Shown here piece by piece: positions 26,336 through 34,756 of a DNA stretch of 64,000 bases; within the stretch, counting starts at the first letter, position 1, and each line of letters starts with the position of its first letter. The notes beneath the pieces are model-generated. The model was not told the origin of the DNA, ran no database searches, and saw nothing but the letters and a program-made list of their open reading frames with translations. The position numbers and the translations under genes are program-made. Origin of the DNA: CALJFL01 sp036961205 (GTDB lineage Bacteria > Pseudomonadota > Gammaproteobacteria > Pseudomonadales > Halieaceae); contig JBALVI010000001.1 of the NCBI GenBank assembly GCA_036961205.1, forward strand, positions 930,001 through 994,000, read 5' to 3'.

Positions 26336-27721
26336 TTATTCGTCATCGGTGCCAGAGTTTATAGAGGCAGATGCGTTCCCTCCACTTTTCCTTGATCCAC
26401 CCAGCTCATACCAGTCCATATCTCGTGTAATAAACATCACTGCTGCCAGTACTGTGAACACCAGAACAGAACCCAGTAGTAATGCAAAATCTTCTGCCTG
26501 GATAATGACGTACAGAAGCCCGTAGAGACCAGCGGTTAAAGTTGAGAACAACAGCGAGGAGGCCAGGCTGTTGAACACGTAGCGAACATAAAATAGCAAC
26601 AGGCCAACACAGCAGGCAACGGCGATGGTGTACGCAGTAGCGAAAGCCAAATGTTCTGCCAGTGATATCAGCAACAGATAGAAAATAGCAATCGCCAGTC
26701 CAACAAAGGTGTATTGGATGGGATGAATCTGCACCCGCTTGATATTCTCAAAGACGAAAAAGCTAATAAAACTCAAACCAATGAAAAGCATCGCGTATTT
26801 TATCGAGCGTTCTGATTGAAGGTATATATCTACGGGTTCGATAAATCGGACACCGGAGCTGCTGCCTAACAAACTGTCGCATTGCCCGTCGATGGCACAA
26901 CTTGCAAAGACGCCTTGCGTGCGGTTGGCGTACTTTGTAGTCAGCCACTGTGCATTGAACCCTTCGGCACTTATCGAGCGCTCCCTGGGCAATGAGGCCC
27001 CAACAAACTCGGGGTGAGGCCAGTTCGATTGTATTGACAGTGCGGCGTAGTCACCCAGGGGGACAAAAGCCAGGCTTTCAAGCCCGCGCAGGACCAACGA
27101 GATAGACAGCTCCAATGGCTTATCTACAGTATGAAAGCTGCGTAGTTCCGAGTGGAGGCCACCAGGCAGATTCAGCAAGCGACTGCCGGATTCAAGCGTC
27201 AGCTGTTCGCCGTTAACGGAGAGTAGGGGTTCACTATCAATGCCTCGAACATCAGAAATATGCAATAAAATATAAGGCGTCTGCACCTCGTCCACGCCGC
27301 TCGTTTCCTTGAGGCGAGAGAGCTCATTCTTCAGCCGCTCACCGTTGAAGCTCGCAGATAAATTCAAGCGGCTCACATAGACAGGGATGTCGTAAATGCC
27401 TTTATGCAAATTTCTATTCTCCACCACGCCCTCAATCTCCGACCTTGCAGGCATCAGGAATTTGTTTCTTTTCTCGCTGAGTCCTTTTGCATCCGTGTAG
27501 AACCCTGATTTCATCGGGACCGCGTGCTGTGTATAGGGAATAACGATCACTGGTGTCATCACCAACTGTGGTCCTGTCCAGCTACGAGTCACTGCTGCTT
27601 TGGCCTGCTCTAAATACAGCTGTCGTTCGTATACTTTCGACTTGACCATACTAATGGGTATGAGTATCAGTAGTGCTATGCCGAAAATCACTCCAACCTT
27701 TATCGCAAGCTGCGTCTGCAT
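26336..27721 (-). CDS. creD: Inner-membrane protein CreD
   Basis: From ATG 27721 the protein is 461 residues, close to the ~450 of E. coli CreD. It starts MQTQLAIKVGVIFGIALLILIPISM, has the conserved SWTGPQLVMTPVIVIPY after the first helix, a large periplasmic domain, and five to six C-terminal helices (about 310-450). The ATG has GGGGAGAAG before it; an upstream start would add 33 unrelated residues. In enterobacteria creD belongs to the CreBC regulon and affects envelope integrity and colicin/beta-lactam responses. No creBC genes are present here, so the regulator must lie elsewhere. Confidence 0.92.
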   Translation of the reverse strand: MQTQLAIKVGVIFGIALLILIPISMVKSKVYERQLYLEQAKAAVTRSWTGPQLVMTPVIVIPYTQHAVPMKSGFYTDAKGLSEKRNKFLMPARSEIEGVVENRNLHKGIYDIPVYVSRLNLSASFNGERLKNELSRLKETSGVDEVQTPYILLHISDVRGIDSEPLLSVNGEQLTLESGSRLLNLPGGLHSELRSFHTVDKPLELSISLVLRGLESLAFVPLGDYAALSIQSNWPHPEFVGASLPRERSISAEGFNAQWLTTKYANRTQGVFASCAIDGQCDSLLGSSSGVRFIEPVDIYLQSERSIKYAMLFIGLSFISFFVFENIKRVQIHPIQYTFVGLAIAIFYLLLISLAEHLAFATAYTIAVACCVGLLLFYVRYVFNSLASSLLFSTLTAGLYGLLYVIIQAEDFALLLGSVLVFTVLAAVMFITRDMDWYELGGSRKSGGNASASINSGTDDE

Positions 27722-27879
27722 GACTCTTCTCCCCGTTAAATTGAATAGAGAATAATCAATCAATCTGTCATTTCTGGGGCAAAAATGTGATGAATTGTGA
27801 TGTTGGTGCCGAGTGATCAAGCGAGGTAATCAAAATGTTACGGTAGCAGAGCGGTTCATTTTTCGGAGTACACTGTCCC

Positions 27880-28602
27880 ATGGCAATTACACTTCACAAG
27901 CTGCGTTCAGCACTGGTGCCCGCGACCATGCCGTTGGCCGTGCTGGCGGGTCTGCCTGTTCTTCTTCTGAGCGGGTCTCGCCGGAGTGCCATTAACTTTT
28001 CAACCGGGTTGTGGGCGGATATGAGTAGTGCCCTGATCGGTCTTCAGGTGGAGCTTACGGGCGAAGAGTACCTCCGTTCACCCCGACCAGCTGTGTTTAT
28101 ACTCAATCATCAGAGTAATGCAGATGGCTTTCTGGTGGCAAAGCTCATTCGCAGTGATATCGCCTACTTGGGTAAGGCGGAATTGTCGAAGCAGCGTATA
28201 AGGGGCCGGCTCATGCAGTGGGGCGGGCTGATTCTCGTGGATCGCAGTGACCCTACACTAGCCAGCAATGCTGCGACAGCCATGATCGAGGCAATTCGTA
28301 AGAACCAGCTCTCTGCGGCGATTTTCCCCGAGGGCAGGAGATCCCATTCCACCCAACTTGGCCGATTTAAGAAAGGTGCCTTTCTGATTGCCATGCGCAC
28401 CCGGGTCCCTCTGATACCGATTGTCATTCACAATTCAATTGATGCTCAGCCGAAAGGTCAGTCATACTATTGCCCAGCGACAGTGCACGTAGAAGTGCTG
28501 CCGCCAATCGACACAAGCCAGTGGAGTATGAAAACTCTGGACGATCACATAGATGAAGTCGTAAGTCAGTTCCGTCTAGTGCTAGGCCAGAAAGAGTCCT
28601 AG
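27880..28602 (+). CDS. 1-acyl-glycerol-3-phosphate acyltransferase family protein (PlsC-like)
   Basis: This 240-residue protein has the acyltransferase block I NHQSNAD (the HX4D catalytic motif), block II-like GLILVDR, block III FPEGRRS and block IV VPLIPIVI. The N-terminal 50 residues include a membrane helix. The reaction expected is transfer of an acyl chain to lysophosphatidic acid or a related acceptor at the cytoplasmic face of the membrane. A GGAG box is 11 bases before the ATG. It is divergent from creD. Because genomes usually carry several PlsC paralogues, the exact substrate is not assignable. Confidence 0.9.
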   Translation: MAITLHKLRSALVPATMPLAVLAGLPVLLLSGSRRSAINFSTGLWADMSSALIGLQVELTGEEYLRSPRPAVFILNHQSNADGFLVAKLIRSDIAYLGKAELSKQRIRGRLMQWGGLILVDRSDPTLASNAATAMIEAIRKNQLSAAIFPEGRRSHSTQLGRFKKGAFLIAMRTRVPLIPIVIHNSIDAQPKGQSYYCPATVHVEVLPPIDTSQWSMKTLDDHIDEVVSQFRLVLGQKES

Positions 28603-28618
28603 ACTATTGCTGACCCCA

Positions 28619-29644
28619 TCACTCGTTACCGTCATCGGCGACGGCATAGAACAGGCAGTCCGATTCAGCAATAGCCGCGTTATTGGTGATCATAAAAAGC
28701 TTTAGCGATTGGGCGGGAAAGAGTTCACCGTTTTCAATGCGTACCAATCTAGTAACGGCACAGTCGCCATCCGCGTCCAGTGCGGAGAAGAGGTCGCGTT
28801 CGGGTCGGCGTGCCCAACCGAGTAGAGTCTGTGGTGACACGTTGCCGAAGTTGTGGTGCTCGATATCCGTTTTCAATGTGATGTCGTAATCGGGGCGGGG
28901 TTGGTCGGCATAGGTCAGCGTCACCTTGTCATTGAGCTCGAGTCGAATCGGGTCTCTGAGCAATTCCAGTCCCCAGTCGGTCTTGCCCTGAGCGAGTACG
29001 GTGGGCTCTGTAAAGTACCGGCACAGGCCTTCATAGGCTAGTTCATGTGCCTGTTCGTCCAGCCTACCCCCAAGCTCTATAGTTACAGTGGGAAAACTGT
29101 CCTCGCTGATGTCCATCAGTGCGCCCAGGCCCAGATTGGAGATAATCAGTCGTTGGGTGAACAGTGATACCAGAGCATCGTGGTGCCTATCCATAAAGGT
29201 ACATACCCCGAAGGGTGGTCCTGAGCCCGAGGTATTATGCATATCTACTACTGCTTCGGGGTGGTGTACCCGCAGTATTTCCAGTATTTCTTCGGCCAGC
29301 GCTCCCTGCGTGTCGTCGAACGGCGGCCGGAAACAACGATTTAGATCGCGTGCTCTGGGCAGCATGCGGTGGCTGAACAGAGGAAAAGTCAGTGCGGCCG
29401 TTACAGATGCCACAACACAGACTACATTCACCGCCGGGCGTTGCCCCGATTTTAACCAGCGGTGCAGCCCTATCACACCGGAGGGTTCGTTGCCGTGTAA
29501 TAGAGTCACCAGAGCGCGAGTACGACTGGTGTCCTGGCCGGTCAAAAAGAGGCACGCCGGCCCGCCCAACTCACGTAGGAACTCTTCCACGTTAGCGCCA
29601 GCGCCGACCGCACTCGGGTCGCGGATAAATCTGAATCGTCTCAT
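28619..29644 (-). CDS. Aspartoacylase / succinylglutamate desuccinylase family zinc hydrolase
   Basis: A 341-residue member of the AstE/aspartoacylase group of M14-type hydrolases. The zinc site HGNEPSG (His and Glu) is near residue 50, with DLNRCF later, DMHNTSG (third zinc ligand His) near 135, and a Glu in TIELGG near 195. These enzymes cleave N-acyl amino acids or peptides. The ATG at 29644 overlaps the stop of the upstream GCS2-like gene in an ATGA, so the two are translated together; a GTG three codons earlier is the alternative. A ligase and a hydrolase acting on amide bonds in one operon suggests synthesis and turnover of a small peptide-like compound. Confidence 0.88.
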   Translation of the reverse strand: MRRFRFIRDPSAVGAGANVEEFLRELGGPACLFLTGQDTSRTRALVTLLHGNEPSGVIGLHRWLKSGQRPAVNVVCVVASVTAALTFPLFSHRMLPRARDLNRCFRPPFDDTQGALAEEILEILRVHHPEAVVDMHNTSGSGPPFGVCTFMDRHHDALVSLFTQRLIISNLGLGALMDISEDSFPTVTIELGGRLDEQAHELAYEGLCRYFTEPTVLAQGKTDWGLELLRDPIRLELNDKVTLTYADQPRPDYDITLKTDIEHHNFGNVSPQTLLGWARRPERDLFSALDADGDCAVTRLVRIENGELFPAQSLKLFMITNNAAIAESDCLFYAVADDGNE

Positions 29645-31122
29645 AGCGGCCACTCAGCTACAGGTAGATTTGCCACACTGTGCTCCAAATATTCCTCCAG
29701 TAGCGCATGCTGCGCTTTCGCCAGAGACATTTTACGCAGGAGGTTCTGCAATTTTCTCAGCTGCCAGCTCGCGCCCGTTTGTCGATGCCGCAGCCGCTGC
29801 TCGATTATCCCGAGATACCTCTCCGACTCGGCAGTGCTCACGCCGATGGTGTCCAGACCTTCTCGGGCAACGGGGAGCAGCCGTTCAATTATGTTGCCCA
29901 GAGACTGCTCTCGGTATCCGCTTTGGTTTAGATCTGGCCACAGCAGTCTCGCGTCCAATCCGTGCTGGGCCGCGCGGTAGAAATTGTATTCAGCCTTCGG
30001 GAACGGCAGCGCCGGCAGTAGTTCCTCTAACTGCGGGCGAATGCCTTCGGCCAGGCCAATAAGGAAGGCGGCATTGGCCACCATATCGATGGCAGTCGGA
30101 CCAGCTGGCAGCGCGCGCATTTCTATGCGCAGGTGGCCACCTTCCGCATCGTCATATACTGGCCTGTTCCACAGCCACACCGTACTCTGGTGCAGACGCA
30201 GTTCTGCCAGAGCGGGCGCTACCCCATCCTTCGGTTTATCGTTCGGTAACTGTTCTCTGCATACTGGCAGCAGCGGTGGATAAATCCTCACCACCTCCCT
30301 AAAAAGCTCCGCAACTCCGCGTCGGACCCAACCTTGACCAAAGTTGACCCGGGCCGGTTCGCGCCAGCTGTATCGATCTATATGCCGTGTATCAATGCTC
30401 TGCTTAAACAACGGAATACGCGTTTCATGCCAGAGGCGATGACCAAACAAAGTGGGTGAATTGGCACCAATACCAACGGCAAGCGGGGTAACGAGTTGGA
30501 TGGCGTTAAATGTGTCGGCGAATTCAGCGGGCCTGACACGATAGTGAACCTGGAAAGAAGTGTTGGCACCCTCTAGCGTAATATCGCCAAGCTCGAGCTT
30601 CAATGGGTCTTCGCCATTGATGTCGATGTGAAACTTATCGCCTCGACGTTTAATGAGCTGATTGACCAGCGCTTGGTAGCGCCGTCGTCCTGTCATAGAG
30701 TGAGCGCCAAAGTCTGACTGGCGCAGCGTAGGCAGTATGCCGATAGGCACGATGCGACCGCCCAGAGGTGCAGCTACAGACCGCAGGTGTGCCAGTCGAT
30801 CAATAATCTCGCGTTCGGCTGCAGCAAATGCAGAGTTGGAAATTGTGCAGGGTGACAGGTTGTACTCGAGGTTGTAGCGATTCAGTTCCAGGGTTAGCTG
30901 TGGGTCTGCCGCCGCCGACAGGATCTCCTGGTTAGCAAAGAGAGGATCGCCCGCCGCATCCACAATGTAGACTTCAAGTTCGGCACCCAGCGAGGCAGGG
31001 CCCTCGCCAAATTTCGAGTCATCTAGCAGCACCTGCAACTCTGCGAGGTTCCTCTCCAGTTGGCCTTCGAAAGCACTGTAGTCAGCCGCAGTGAATTCGG
31101 TTCTGTCGATCTCGATGCCCAT
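29641..31122 (-). CDS. Glutamate-cysteine ligase-like protein (GCS2 family)
   Basis: From ATG 31122 the product is 493 residues and begins MGIEIDRTEF, a usual start in this family. The E-L-E-V triad (LGAELEVYIVD) and NRYNLEYNLSP match GCS2/YbdK-type ATP-dependent carboxylate-amine ligases. A long conserved run (THFGHRLWHET-like, SWREPARVNFG, MRALPAGPTAIDM) follows. It probably joins glutamate or a similar acid to an amine; whether it makes gamma-glutamylcysteine cannot be said. A longer frame to 31194 exists but looks unconserved. It is the first gene of a two-gene operon with the aspartoacylase-like hydrolase. Confidence 0.85.
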   Translation of the reverse strand: MGIEIDRTEFTAADYSAFEGQLERNLAELQVLLDDSKFGEGPASLGAELEVYIVDAAGDPLFANQEILSAAADPQLTLELNRYNLEYNLSPCTISNSAFAAAEREIIDRLAHLRSVAAPLGGRIVPIGILPTLRQSDFGAHSMTGRRRYQALVNQLIKRRGDKFHIDINGEDPLKLELGDITLEGANTSFQVHYRVRPAEFADTFNAIQLVTPLAVGIGANSPTLFGHRLWHETRIPLFKQSIDTRHIDRYSWREPARVNFGQGWVRRGVAELFREVVRIYPPLLPVCREQLPNDKPKDGVAPALAELRLHQSTVWLWNRPVYDDAEGGHLRIEMRALPAGPTAIDMVANAAFLIGLAEGIRPQLEELLPALPFPKAEYNFYRAAQHGLDARLLWPDLNQSGYREQSLGNIIERLLPVAREGLDTIGVSTAESERYLGIIEQRLRHRQTGASWQLRKLQNLLRKMSLAKAQHALLEEYLEHSVANLPVAEWPL

Positions 31123-31304
31123 TAAAGCGTATTGTCTATAAATTTCACCTAATTGTATTGATGTGGATCGTTGAGCGTGCAAAAGAAGTAACAATCAGTG
31201 GGCTCACCAACGGGGTCAGGTCTAGCTATTAGACACCGCGTCAACTGATCGAGAGTGGGTCAAAGGCAAGATCTGGTAGTGTCGTTGTAAGCATCTTAAG
31301 AAAA

Positions 31305-31381
31305 TGGTGCGCCCAGCAGGAGTCGAACCTGCGACCCCCAGAATCGGAATCTGGTACTCTATCCAGCTGAGCTATGGGCGC
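31305..31381 (-). tRNA. tRNA-Arg (anticodon CCG)
   Basis: Read on the minus strand, the 77 bases start GCGCCCATAGCTCAG and end in an encoded CCA. The acceptor arm pairs GCGCCCA with TGGGCGC. The anticodon stem CCAGA/TCTGG encloses the loop TTCCGAT, giving anticodon CCG (codon CGG, arginine). The T-arm carries GGTTCGAA. Confidence 0.95.
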
Positions 31382-31552
31382 GTATTGGTGAGGATATATT
31401 GGTGGAGCGCAATTGTAATGGCTGATCAATTTAATTGAAATGGGTTATTTCTAGCTATTTGAGCCCTTGTTGGGTGCGGTGGTGGGTCGAATGAATCGCT
31501 GATCTATTGGTTTATTTGCCAATTCTCTATCCACACGTGGTTTTCACAACGC

Positions 31553-31583
31553 TTGACCTTCCAGTACAGTAAGGGTGTAGACT
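31553..31583 (+). promoter_or_regulatory. MerR/CueR-type promoter with 19-bp spacer
   Basis: TTGACC (-35, 31553-31558) and TAGACT (-10, 31578-31583) are separated by 19 bp, the over-long spacer characteristic of promoters that MerR-family activators untwist. The spacer holds the dyad CCTT.C......G.AAGG (31557-31574), as in copper-responsive CueR sites. It drives the small Cys/Met protein and the CusCBA-like genes. The activator gene is not in this window. Confidence 0.75.
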
Positions 31584-31634
31584 CGGGTAACACTGATGTT
31601 GATTTATTGCGTACTGCCACGGGTGGTGTTTTTG

Positions 31635-31982
31635 ATGAGGAAGCTGGGCTTGAGATTCACGCTACTGCTGACAATGATATTTGTCGGTCAGACTGCGTTT
31701 GCCTCTGCTGTGCCTTGCATGTCCATGGGCACTGCCTCCGATATCGCTATGGACTCAGCCCACGCTGGCCATAACATGGAACCTGGCCCCAGTAGCCCGA
31801 CAGAAAATGACTGTTGCGGGGATGGTTATTGTTCCGTTTCAAGTTGTGTATCGCCGATAGGGCTTGCTGATACTGCAAGCCTTCGCGATGGTATTGTTCC
31901 AACTCGACTGTGGTTGGACGCGGTAGTGTCCTCCACTAGCCATTTCTCCAATCCTGACTTTCGCCCCCCCATTTCCAGCTAA
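31635..31982 (+). CDS. Small exported Cys/Met/His-rich protein, probable copper handling
   Basis: From ATG 31635 this is a 115-residue protein with a signal peptide (MRKLGLRFTLLLTMIFVGQT...ASA). It is followed by a stretch rich in Met and His (CMSMG, AMDSAHAGHNM) and by a CC...C.....C cluster (DCCGDGYCSVSSC). These residues suit binding of Cu(I)/Ag(I) in the periplasm. It is the first gene after a CueR-type promoter and precedes a CusCBA-like pump, which supports a metal role. A start at 31596 would put the codon within the first few bases of the transcript and add 13 residues. I cannot name a family. Confidence 0.7.
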   Translation: MRKLGLRFTLLLTMIFVGQTAFASAVPCMSMGTASDIAMDSAHAGHNMEPGPSSPTENDCCGDGYCSVSSCVSPIGLADTASLRDGIVPTRLWLDAVVSSTSHFSNPDFRPPISS

Positions 31983-32093
31983 CACAAGACAGGTGCGCCT
32001 GAATATTGGCGCCTTACTCCTGTCATCCAACCTATAAACGCTTCGCAAACCAGCACTGGTAGTAACTGATCGTCAGCTGTTCGGATTTTTAGC

Positions 32094-33491
32094 GTGGCCA
32101 ACGTAAAAACTGAAATGGGTTTCATAGTGGAAATTGTAATAAACGCCGGCCAGTTGAGCCGCTACGGCAGACTGAAAATATGTGTATTGGGTGCGATCAT
32201 AGGATTTATGGTGGCCGCGCCAGCGCTGGCTTCCCTCAGCCTTGAGCGTGCGATCGCGATGGCACAGCAACATGATCCCTGGCTAGTCGGCAGCGAACAT
32301 CGGGAGCGTGCGCTGGAGGCGCAAAGCATATCTGCGGGAAGCCTTCCTGACCCTATGGTCAGTGCCGGTTTTGCCAACTTGCCCACAGACAGCTTTGATT
32401 TTAATCAGGAAGCGATGACCCAATTTAAGCTCGGTCTATCTCAGGTATTCCCGCGCGGCGACAGCAGGGGACTACAGCAAAAACAGCTGCGGCTGATGGG
32501 TGGAGAGCAACCATATCACCGGGATGACCGGCGAGCGCAGGTTACCGTTAGGGTTTCGCACCTATGGCTTGACGCCTACCGGGCGCGTGAATCCATCCGC
32601 TTGATCGAAAAAGACCGAGGTCTGTTTGAACACCTGGTGGATGTTGCTCAGTCGAATTACTCGACGGCCCTCGCGGGAACGAGCCAGCAGGATCTGGTAC
32701 GCGCGCAGCTGGAACTGACTCTACTGGAAGATCGTCTGACCGTGCTGCACGAGCAGCTGGAGGTATCCCGTTCCATGTTGACAGAATGGCTGCTTTCATC
32801 CGACGGAGTCATGATGGAGGTTAAGTCGGAAACACTCCCGGATCAGTTGCCGAAGATTGTTCTTACAAATCCAGGCCTCTTCCAAAAAGGGACTGAAATC
32901 TCGCCACAAGACATGGCAGATTTTCTGCAGCGCCATCCGGCGATTTTGAGAGTGGATCAGAAAATTGCTGCAAGCCGGACCGGGATTGAACTGGCCGAGC
33001 AAAAATACCAGCCACAGTGGCGGGTCAACGCAAGTTACGGTTATAGGGATGACGACCCGATGGGCAATGACAGGTCAGACTTCTTTTCTATGGGGGTCGC
33101 ATTTGACTTACCGCTGTTCACTTCGAAACGTCAGGACCAGCAGGTGCAATCCGCGGCGGCTGAGTCGGAGTCAGTACGAACAGAGAGGGCATTGATATTG
33201 CGCAGAATGATTGCCGAATTTGACAGCCAGCGCTCGCGGCTGCACCGCCTCGAACAACGTAGGGAGCTGTATCGCACGCGTTTACTGGAGGAAATACACG
33301 AGCAGGCCGAGGCATCCCTGACCGCCTACACCAATGATGACGGTGATTTTGCCGAGGTGGTAAGGGCGCGGATTGCCGAACTCAATGCACGCGTTGATGC
33401 TCTGAATATCGATGTGGACCGTCTTAAAATTATCGCCCAACTCAATTATTTCTTCGCTACTGCCAGCGTAAGTGCGGGAGGCAAAAAATGA
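32094..33491 (+). CDS. Outer-membrane efflux protein, CusC/TolC family
   Basis: A 465-residue TolC-fold protein. Two long helical hairpin regions each have the pattern of an OEP domain (about 60-260 and 270-455), with LSLERAIAMAQQHDPWL at the start of the mature part. A hydrophobic leader (VLGAIIGFMVAAPALA) lies at about residues 33-48, so the true start may be later than this GTG: 32115 (ATG) or 32130 (GTG) are alternatives and none has a good ribosome binding site. It would be the outer-membrane channel of the heavy-metal pump encoded immediately downstream (ATGATG overlap). Confidence 0.88.
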   Translation: MANVKTEMGFIVEIVINAGQLSRYGRLKICVLGAIIGFMVAAPALASLSLERAIAMAQQHDPWLVGSEHRERALEAQSISAGSLPDPMVSAGFANLPTDSFDFNQEAMTQFKLGLSQVFPRGDSRGLQQKQLRLMGGEQPYHRDDRRAQVTVRVSHLWLDAYRARESIRLIEKDRGLFEHLVDVAQSNYSTALAGTSQQDLVRAQLELTLLEDRLTVLHEQLEVSRSMLTEWLLSSDGVMMEVKSETLPDQLPKIVLTNPGLFQKGTEISPQDMADFLQRHPAILRVDQKIAASRTGIELAEQKYQPQWRVNASYGYRDDDPMGNDRSDFFSMGVAFDLPLFTSKRQDQQVQSAAAESESVRTERALILRRMIAEFDSQRSRLHRLEQRRELYRTRLLEEIHEQAEASLTAYTNDDGDFAEVVRARIAELNARVDALNIDVDRLKIIAQLNYFFATASVSAGGKK

Positions 33492-34756
33492 TGCCGTCAT
33501 TAAAAACTCTTTTCTTAGTCGGTACGGCTGCCATGGTCGGAGCGTTGGCCGCCTTGATATGGCAATCGCAAACCGGTGCACACGACATGATGGAAACTGA
33601 GGGAGTAGCGGCCAAAAAGCCGCTCTATTGGGTTGCTCCAATGGATTCGAATTATCGTCGAGACATCGCAGGAAAGTCTCCCATGGGGATGGACCTTGTG
33701 CCCGTTTATGCGACCGATGATGATGCGCCCGGCATTGTGAGAATTTCGCCTGAAGTCGTCAATAATCTAGGTGTAAGAACAGCGGTTGCAAAAATGCAGA
33801 GTATGCAGGCCGATATCCGTACGGTCGGGTATGTTCAATATGATCAGGATAATCTGGTTCACATTCACCCTCGAGTGGAGGGCTGGATAGAGAGGCTTTA
33901 TGTCAAGGCTGAGGGCAACCCTGTACTTGAGGGGCAGCCACTTTATGACCTGTACTCGCCTCAATTGGTGAATGCACAGGAAGAACTGGTGCTAGCTTTA
34001 CGCCGCGATAGTAGCCGCCTGGTAGAGGCAGCGGAGGACCGCTTGCTGGCGTTACAGTTGTCTAAAGATTTCGTTAATCGCTTGAAGCGCGATAAGAAGG
34101 TTCAGCAGACGGTTACCTTCACGGCACCTCAAAGTGGTGTGGTGGATAATCTTAATATTAGGGAGGGATTTTTTGTCGGGCCAAAGACTACGCTGATGTC
34201 CATTGGTGCATTGGACAATGTGTGGGTTGAGGCTGAGGTGTTTGAACGACAGGCAGCTAGCCTTGAGGAGGGGCTGCCAGTGACCATGAGGCTCGATTAT
34301 CTCCCCGCCAAGCAGTGGACCGGTCGGGTTGATTATGTATATCCATCCCTGGACGAGAAGACCCGGACACTGCGGGTGCGGCTCAGATTCAGTAACGAGG
34401 GAGGCAAGCTGCGCCCCAATATGTTTGCCCAGGTGATTATTCATGCTGATGGCGGCGGTGAAGCGCTGGTTGTTCCGCGGGAGGCGCTGATACGCACGGG
34501 TGAACAGGACCGGGTTGTCCTGGCGCTGGGAGAGGGGCGATTCAAATCCATCGCCGTGAGATCAGGCCGTTACTCCAGTGAGTACGCGGAGATCCTGGAT
34601 GGCTTGGATCCCGGTGATACAGTTGTTGCCTCGGCCCAGTTTCTGCTCGATTCGGAATCCAGCCGAACCTCGGATTTTAAACGTATGCACCGTGAATCTA
34701 TGGACTCTCGCCTGCGCAAACAGACGACTTCTACGCAAGGACATAGCGATGATTGA
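33488..34756 (+). CDS. cusB: CusB-like periplasmic adaptor of a heavy-metal RND pump
   Basis: A 422-residue adaptor with an N-terminal membrane anchor or signal and a heavy-metal-binding domain YWVAPMD...GKSPMGMDLVPVY at about residues 40-75. That domain has the Met residues of the YHS-like module found in CusB/SilB, though its first Cys-Pro is replaced by Ala-Pro. Lipoyl, coiled-coil and beta-barrel parts follow (GWIERLYVKAEGNPVLEGQP, SGVVDNLNIREG). It hands periplasmic Cu(I)/Ag(I) to the CusA-like pump. It overlaps cusC by four bases and cusA by eight, so the three are one operon. Confidence 0.92.
   Translation: MMPSLKTLFLVGTAAMVGALAALIWQSQTGAHDMMETEGVAAKKPLYWVAPMDSNYRRDIAGKSPMGMDLVPVYATDDDAPGIVRISPEVVNNLGVRTAVAKMQSMQADIRTVGYVQYDQDNLVHIHPRVEGWIERLYVKAEGNPVLEGQPLYDLYSPQLVNAQEELVLALRRDSSRLVEAAEDRLLALQLSKDFVNRLKRDKKVQQTVTFTAPQSGVVDNLNIREGFFVGPKTTLMSIGALDNVWVEAEVFERQAASLEEGLPVTMRLDYLPAKQWTGRVDYVYPSLDEKTRTLRVRLRFSNEGGKLRPNMFAQVIIHADGGGEALVVPREALIRTGEQDRVVLALGEGRFKSIAVRSGRYSSEYAEILDGLDPGDTVVASAQFLLDSESSRTSDFKRMHRESMDSRLRKQTTSTQGHSDD

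Noticed and set aside
26142..26525. 127-codon TTG ORF with a lipoprotein-like leader
   Set aside because: Its second half is antisense to the 3' end of creD and it has no ribosome binding site; the leader-like start may be chance.
29088..30062. 324-codon plus-strand ORF
   Set aside because: It runs antisense through the aspartoacylase-like and GCS2-like genes, has low-complexity composition, and shows no recognisable domain.
31241..31429. 62-codon minus-strand ORF (APIAQLDRVPDSDSGGRRFDSC)
   Set aside because: It is the conceptual translation of the tRNA-Arg gene, a well-known false ORF.
34578..34748. Longer N-terminus for CusA
   Set aside because: It would overlap cusB by 179 bases and precede the normal RND start MIEAIIRWSVTQRF; the ATG at 34749 has its own ribosome binding site.
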